Shown here one piece after another: positions 6,295-9,712 of a stretch of DNA of 9,712 nucleotides. The notes beneath the pieces were generated by a model. The model was not told where the DNA came from and ran no database searches. It worked only from the letters and a program-made list of their open reading frames with translations. Positions within the stretch are counted from its first letter, which is position 1; the number at the start of each line of letters is the position of its first letter. The stretch comes from Thermoanaerobaculia bacterium (GTDB lineage: Bacteria > Bacteroidota > Bacteroidia > Chitinophagales > Saprospiraceae): positions 1 to 9,712 of the forward strand of contig JAKLJF010000137.1 in assembly GCA_023151335.1 (NCBI GenBank). Direction: 5' to 3'. Position numbers and translations under genes: made by a program.

Positions 6295-8663
6295 TATTTT
6301 TTAATAATTATTTGGGCAAAAACCTTATTGCCCGCATGTATCTGCAGGCAATAAACGCCGGGTCGCCAATGTGTTGCGATGATCGTTTCTTTACCCAGGC
6401 TGTTAACAGCACTATCATAAATATCATTTCCCAGAATATCGGTGATCCTAATCCGGGTGTCGCCTGAATAAAGCCCGGGGTTATCTACCCGGAGCATATC
6501 GCTGAACGGGTTTGGGTGTACAGTAAAACCAAAAGGCGCCGGGTTATCTTTGGTTGGGCTAACGATAACCAGGAAACACGTCGATGTGTCCGTACAATTG
6601 TTGTTGGTAATTATAGCAGCATACATTCCGTTTACTGCCGGGGTAAAAGTTGCGCCGGTGGCGCCGGGAATGGGCGTATAGCCGTTCCCGCAATCTACCC
6701 ATTGAACGGACTGTACACTCCCCTGGGCGCTCAGCGTTTTTCCGTCAAGCGTCACAGCGGTGTCAACACTGTTCACGATTAACGTGCTGGTTATGATACT
6801 GTCGCAACCATTGACGGACTGGAGCGCACTGATGTGTATTACGCTGGTATCGGCGCTTGTTCCGTCGGGGAAAATGTATGTTTCTCCCGAACAGATGTTG
6901 ATCAGTTCGGAAGAAGCGCTTGCGGGCAATACGGTTAACAAGGCGACACCCGAAGTATCGGACAATCCGCAGGAGCTTTGTGCTATCATTCGAAACAGCA
7001 GCCCATCCTGACCAACATTAACCTGATGAATATCAAGATTTTGTGTGTTGCTCCCCGAGTAATTACCGCTCGTGTCGGTAATGGCGGCCCAACTCAAACC
7101 GCCATCATTACTGACGAACCAACTGTAAGTAGTTGCATTCAGGGATTCGGCACTGAAAGCAATACTGTCATTTTCACAGGCCGATATGCCCGCGGGACTC
7201 TTTTCTATAAACACCGGCAGGCACAACGTGTATTTTGCTATAAAAATATCAAAAAAGGAAGAAGCGGTTAGTGTCGCCTGGGCCGGCCCCGGGTCGAAAT
7301 CGACCGTGCCGCGAAAATACCCGCCTGCGTACAAAGAACCGTCGCTATTGATCAGAATAGTGTTGCCGCTGTCGTCGCTACTGCCTCCGATGGCGCTGAC
7401 CCATTTTAGCGCGCCGGACAAGCCGTAGCATGCAATAAATATATCCCTGCCGCCAGCAGATATCAAAGTTCCGCCTGGTGTCCCGTTTTTGAATGTTCCG
7501 GTAAGGCTGAAATGTCCGGTAAGGTAAATATCTCCTGAATTGGAGATTTGTAAATCTTTTGAATTGTCACTGGAAATGCCGCCGATACGTTTGGCCCAGT
7601 GATATGCGCCGTCAAGCGTATCATAACATGCCAGAAAAATATCGTCATCCCCTGATGCCGTTAGCATGGCTGACGGGGCGCCAGGGTCAAAATCCACGAC
7701 ATTTTGGAAAATGCCGGTCAGATAAATTCTGCCATCCGGACCAATTTGCAGGGCGCCGCCGCTATCTTCGCCGCCGCCTCCAAAACCTTTTGCCCAGATG
7801 AAATCCCCCGAGGCAGTGAAACTGGAAATAAATACGTCTTTTGCTCCTAGCGATGTCAGGAAATAGTCGGTAGCCTCTGGGTCGAAATCGGCTATGCCTT
7901 GAAAACTGCCGGTGAAATAACTATTACCTTTATCGTCTAAGTGCAGGGAAGTACCGTTATCTTCCTGCGAGCCTCCCACATTTTTTGCCCAAACCAGGGA
8001 TCCGGAGTCCGTGAACCTGGCCAGAAAGGCATCCCTGCCGCCATTCGATATCAAATTTGTTACGCCTGCATCGGGGTCGAAATCTGCCTGGACGCTGAAA
8101 TAACCGGTCACGATCATATCCCCGTTGGAATCCAGCTCCAACGTTGCGCCTGCATCCGACTGGCCGCCTCCTATTTTTTTGGCCCATTGATACAAGCCTG
8201 ACGATGAATATTTGGCAATGAAAATGTCATCGAGCCCGTTTGAGCTCATAAATGCTGTTCCTGCATTCGGGTCAAAATCAACACTCCCCTGGAACGAGCC
8301 GGTTATATAGACATTCCCGGCCGAATCCACGCGAAGCGCGTTGGCGTAGTCATCCGAAGTGCCGCCTATTTTTTTAGCCCATAAAAGTCCGCCGCCGGAA
8401 TTGTATTTAGCAATAAAAATTTCTCTGCCCCCCAATGAAGTCAAATTAACGGTTGCAGGGCCTGGATCAAAATCGGCTGTTCCGGCAAAATAACCGGTAA
8501 CATAGATGTTTCCATCCCTATCGGTGCGGATACTTTTTCCCTCTTCCGAAGTGCCCCCTCCAAATCTGTGCGCCCAGGAATAAGTTAGGTTTTGCGCACT
8601 TGAGTCTTGAAGGTAAAGAAAAGTGCAAACGATTAAAAACCAGCGGGATAAATTGCATTTCAT
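6294..8663 (-). CDS. Secreted seven-repeat beta-propeller protein with T9SS sorting domain, 789 residues
   Basis: A signal peptide (residues 1-24, ending SSAQ) precedes seven tandem repeats starting at residues 31, 96, 161, 226, 291, 357 and 422. Each is about 65 residues and follows the plan W-A-K-x-I-G-G, then D-x-x-G-x-x-Y-x-T-G-x-F, then DFDPG, then DIFIAKY, as in SBBP-type repeats. Seven such units would close a seven-bladed propeller. Repeat 6 has lost DFDP (GTFKNG instead) and repeat 7 lacks the leading W-A-K. Residues about 482-580 look like an Ig-like or PKD-like domain with cysteines at 495 and 564. Two further short segments with cysteine pairs (about 582-632 and 650-701) follow. 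Residues about 711-789 are a T9SS type A sorting domain (HPNPF at 716-720, RPGVYCLQI at 767-775, ending IIIKK). The role is probably surface display or secretion, with an unknown ligand. Its stop codon shares one base with the YIP1-like start. Confidence 0.9.
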   Translation of the reverse strand: MKCNLSRWFLIVCTFLYLQDSSAQNLTYSWAHRFGGGTSEEGKSIRTDRDGNIYVTGYFAGTADFDPGPATVNLTSLGGREIFIAKYNSGGGLLWAKKIGGTSDDYANALRVDSAGNVYITGSFQGSVDFDPNAGTAFMSSNGLDDIFIAKYSSSGLYQWAKKIGGGQSDAGATLELDSNGDMIVTGYFSVQADFDPDAGVTNLISNGGRDAFLARFTDSGSLVWAKNVGGSQEDNGTSLHLDDKGNSYFTGSFQGIADFDPEATDYFLTSLGAKDVFISSFTASGDFIWAKGFGGGGEDSGGALQIGPDGRIYLTGIFQNVVDFDPGAPSAMLTASGDDDIFLACYDTLDGAYHWAKRIGGISSDNSKDLQISNSGDIYLTGHFSLTGTFKNGTPGGTLISAGGRDIFIACYGLSGALKWVSAIGGSSDDSGNTILINSDGSLYAGGYFRGTVDFDPGPAQATLTASSFFDIFIAKYTLCLPVFIEKSPAGISACENDSIAFSAESLNATTYSWFVSNDGGLSWAAITDTSGNYSGSNTQNLDIHQVNVGQDGLLFRMIAQSSCGLSDTSGVALLTVLPASASSELINICSGETYIFPDGTSADTSVIHISALQSVNGCDSIITSTLIVNSVDTAVTLDGKTLSAQGSVQSVQWVDCGNGYTPIPGATGATFTPAVNGMYAAIITNNNCTDTSTCFLVIVSPTKDNPAPFGFTVHPNPFSDMLRVDNPGLYSGDTRIRITDILGNDIYDSAVNSLGKETIIATHWRPGVYCLQIHAGNKVFAQIIIKK
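7230..8573 (-). repeat. Seven tandem ~195-bp units coding the propeller repeats
   Basis: The units encode residues 31-478 of the 789-residue protein. Five units are exactly 65 codons, the fifth is 66, and the last is shorter, about 57. Nucleotide identity between units is low while protein motifs are kept, so the duplication is old and the array is likely stable rather than a recent expansion. Confidence 0.85.
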
Positions 8664-8940
8664 GCGTTAAATTTTAAGTGATTATATTTGGATTGTAATG
8701 CCTTTTGGAAAACTTACCGGCTACACGAATTGAGCCGGGCGTCGGCCAAAGACCGGAGCCAAAGTAAAACGAGCGCAGGTAAATAACCAAAGTTGAGGCG
8801 AATAATTATTGGCAATGCAACGCCATAAAACGCTCCACCTCATGAAACGCCGTGTGTGGCGAAGGCGATACTTTGGGCAATATGAGGCCGAAAGCGTGGT
8901 CAATATTATATTAAGCGATTGATGTGATAGCCGGTATACC
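8664..8940. other. 277-bp gap without a convincing gene
   Basis: It lies between the DinB-like gene and the propeller gene, both on the minus strand. The part next to the propeller start (8664-8700) is AT-rich and may carry its promoter, but no clear -7 box is seen. The rest has protein-like short frames on the minus strand that overlap in different frames: one ending HEVERFMALHCQ before a stop near 8807, and another containing RLNFGYLPALVLLWLRSLAD. None has a proper start. It may be a decayed gene, a dispersed repeat or a non-coding RNA. CGCC and GGCG (8848-8851 and 8858-8861) can pair as a minor stem. Confidence 0.5.
8717..8738 (-). terminator. Possible terminator hairpin downstream of the DinB-like gene
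   Basis: CCGGCT (8717-8722) and AGCCGG (8733-8738) are exact reverse complements with a ten-base loop. On the minus strand the stem is followed by TAAGTTTTCC, a weak T-rich run. It could end the transcript of the DinB-like gene before the propeller gene. It lies about 200 bases past that gene's stop, which lowers confidence. Confidence 0.3.
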
Positions 8941-9414
8941 TCATGCTGCTTGCACGAGTATTTTTTTGATCAGGACAATTTGGCCCAAATGATAATGAAT
9001 ATGCTCGATCACGCCGTGCAGGTTTCTGTAATAGTTTCCGTATTTATTACTACCTGCAAAATCTTCCCATAGCCGGGTTTCCGGCAATTGTTCAATCTCC
9101 AGTGCCAGGTTTTCGGCATCGACCCAAATCCCCTCCAGGAATTTTTCCCAGTCTTCCCGCGATGGAATGGGCGGATGGTCGAAACTGTATATATCCTTGG
9201 CATCCAACGGTCCGGCTCGCAGCACTTTCAGTTGGGCGCTCACGAAATATCCAACGTGGTACACGAGGGTTGCGATTGTGTTGAAGTCGTACACTTTTGT
9301 GGTGGCCTGTTGCCAGCCGCCGTCCGCCAGCTGGTCTTTCAGATTGGAAGCCGTCCAGTTTCCGCCGAAGTAAACGGCGCGCAGGTGATTGGCGATTTGT
9401 TCCGGTATCGTCAT
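8941..9414 (-). CDS. DinB-like four-helix-bundle protein, 157 residues
   Basis: The product has the pattern of DinB/YfiT-like small metalloproteins: a helix with VYHVGYFVSAQ (His53), and near the end GVIEHIHYHLGQIVLIKK with His138 and His142 spaced as HxxxH and followed by GQ. These three histidines are the expected divalent-metal ligands. His133 and His140 are nearby. DinB superfamily proteins are cytosolic four-helix bundles, several of which act as thiol-dependent transferases. This one's reaction is unknown. The start at 9414 (MTIPEQ) is chosen because it begins the conserved helix. An in-frame ATG at 9438 adds eight residues (MFAPKSPP) and lies just six bases after the upstream gene's stop, so it is possible too. 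It is likely in one operon with the membrane protein upstream. Confidence 0.82.
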   Translation of the reverse strand: MTIPEQIANHLRAVYFGGNWTASNLKDQLADGGWQQATTKVYDFNTIATLVYHVGYFVSAQLKVLRAGPLDAKDIYSFDHPPIPSREDWEKFLEGIWVDAENLALEIEQLPETRLWEDFAGSNKYGNYYRNLHGVIEHIHYHLGQIVLIKKILVQAA

Positions 9415-9444
9415 TGGTGGAGATTTTGGAGCAAACATAGCCGC

Positions 9445-9712
9445 TCAGCCCCAAATGGCCGCCCAAATCGACTCGATAATAGCCGGATTGATCACAGAAA
9501 TATAAATAATTATACAAAAAAACAACACCATACTGCCCAATCCTACGAGGTACGGACGGTAAGGTTTTTTTCTAAAATACGCTGCCAGCAAGAAACCCAG
9601 GATGAGCAAAAACTCAACCGGCACACTCACCGCCGGAGAGATGAACCGGCCCAGCCCGGGATTGAGGAACGGCAATGCCGATAAAATCATGTACGGCGCA
9701 TGATAGGCCGTG
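9445..9712 (-). CDS. Small hydrophobic membrane protein, C-terminal part (partial)
   Basis: The frame is open from the right edge to the TGA at 9447-9445, giving 88 residues. An internal ATG at 9690 exists, but the seven codons before it (TAYHAPY) continue without a stop, so the true start is probably outside the window. Two strong hydrophobic helices are visible: VPVEFLLILGFLLAAYF and, after a basic loop RKKPYRPY, a second spanning about GLGSMVLFFCIIIYISVI. The tail reads NPAIIESIWAAIWG. The positively charged loop suggests both ends face out and the loop lies in the cytoplasm. I do not recognise the family. The stop is six bases from an ATG of the DinB-like gene, suggesting joint expression. 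Confidence 0.6.
   Translation of the reverse strand, partial: TAYHAPYMILSALPFLNPGLGRFISPAVSVPVEFLLILGFLLAAYFRKKPYRPYLVGLGSMVLFFCIIIYISVINPAIIESIWAAIWG

Noticed and set aside
5746..6354. 202-residue plus-strand frame across the YIP1-like gene
   Set aside because: It is antisense to a frame with strong membrane-protein character. Its translation is Gly, His and Gln rich and not protein-like.
8721..8903. 60-residue minus-strand frame as a small gene
   Set aside because: It starts with TTG, has no domain or signal, and neighbouring frames look equally coding-like, so no single frame is favoured.

Overview
The window looks like chromosomal DNA of a Bacteroidota bacterium, probably of the Saprospiria/Chitinophagia/Cytophagia type. 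Three observations support this. Two large secreted proteins end in type IX secretion system (T9SS) sorting domains (a PNPF motif and a GVY motif followed by a basic tail). The regulator is a membrane-anchored AraC-type protein of a kind common in this phylum. Ribosome binding sites are weak or absent, and one clean TAnnTTTG -7 promoter box is visible. The genus cannot be resolved by eye.

Layout from left to right. Positions 1-189 hold the N-terminal part of a minus-strand SAM-dependent methyltransferase, cut by the window edge. A near-perfect 33-nt palindrome lies between it and the next gene. Positions 284-3258 form one minus-strand block: an AraC-type regulator with seven predicted membrane helices (3258-2101), then a 143-bp gap holding a duplicated 13-bp motif, then a lipoprotein alpha/beta hydrolase of the proline-iminopeptidase type (1957-956), then six bases later a 221-residue outer-membrane beta-barrel-like protein (949-284). 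A regulator controlling an envelope hydrolase and barrel pair is a reasonable inference. Positions 3489-5612, the only plus-strand gene, encode a secreted VIT plus VWA-like protein with a T9SS tail. It is divergent from the regulator and convergent with the next block, with a short hairpin at the junction.

Positions 5662-8663 form a minus-strand pair: a 789-residue secreted protein with seven 65-residue repeats (a probable seven-bladed propeller) and a T9SS tail, whose stop codon overlaps by one base the start of a YIP1-like membrane protein. The YIP1-like gene is interrupted by one in-frame TGA and looks like a fresh pseudogene or a sequencing error. After a 277-bp stretch without a convincing gene comes a DinB-like protein (9414-8941), preceded by the C-terminal part of a small hydrophobic membrane protein that runs off the right edge.

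I see no rRNA or tRNA gene, CRISPR array, complete insertion sequence or phage module. I do not see strong evidence for a wholly new system. The best leads are the broken YIP1-like gene, the duplicated putative operator upstream of the hydrolase, the hydrolase with an Asn where the catalytic Asp is expected, and the two T9SS cargo proteins.
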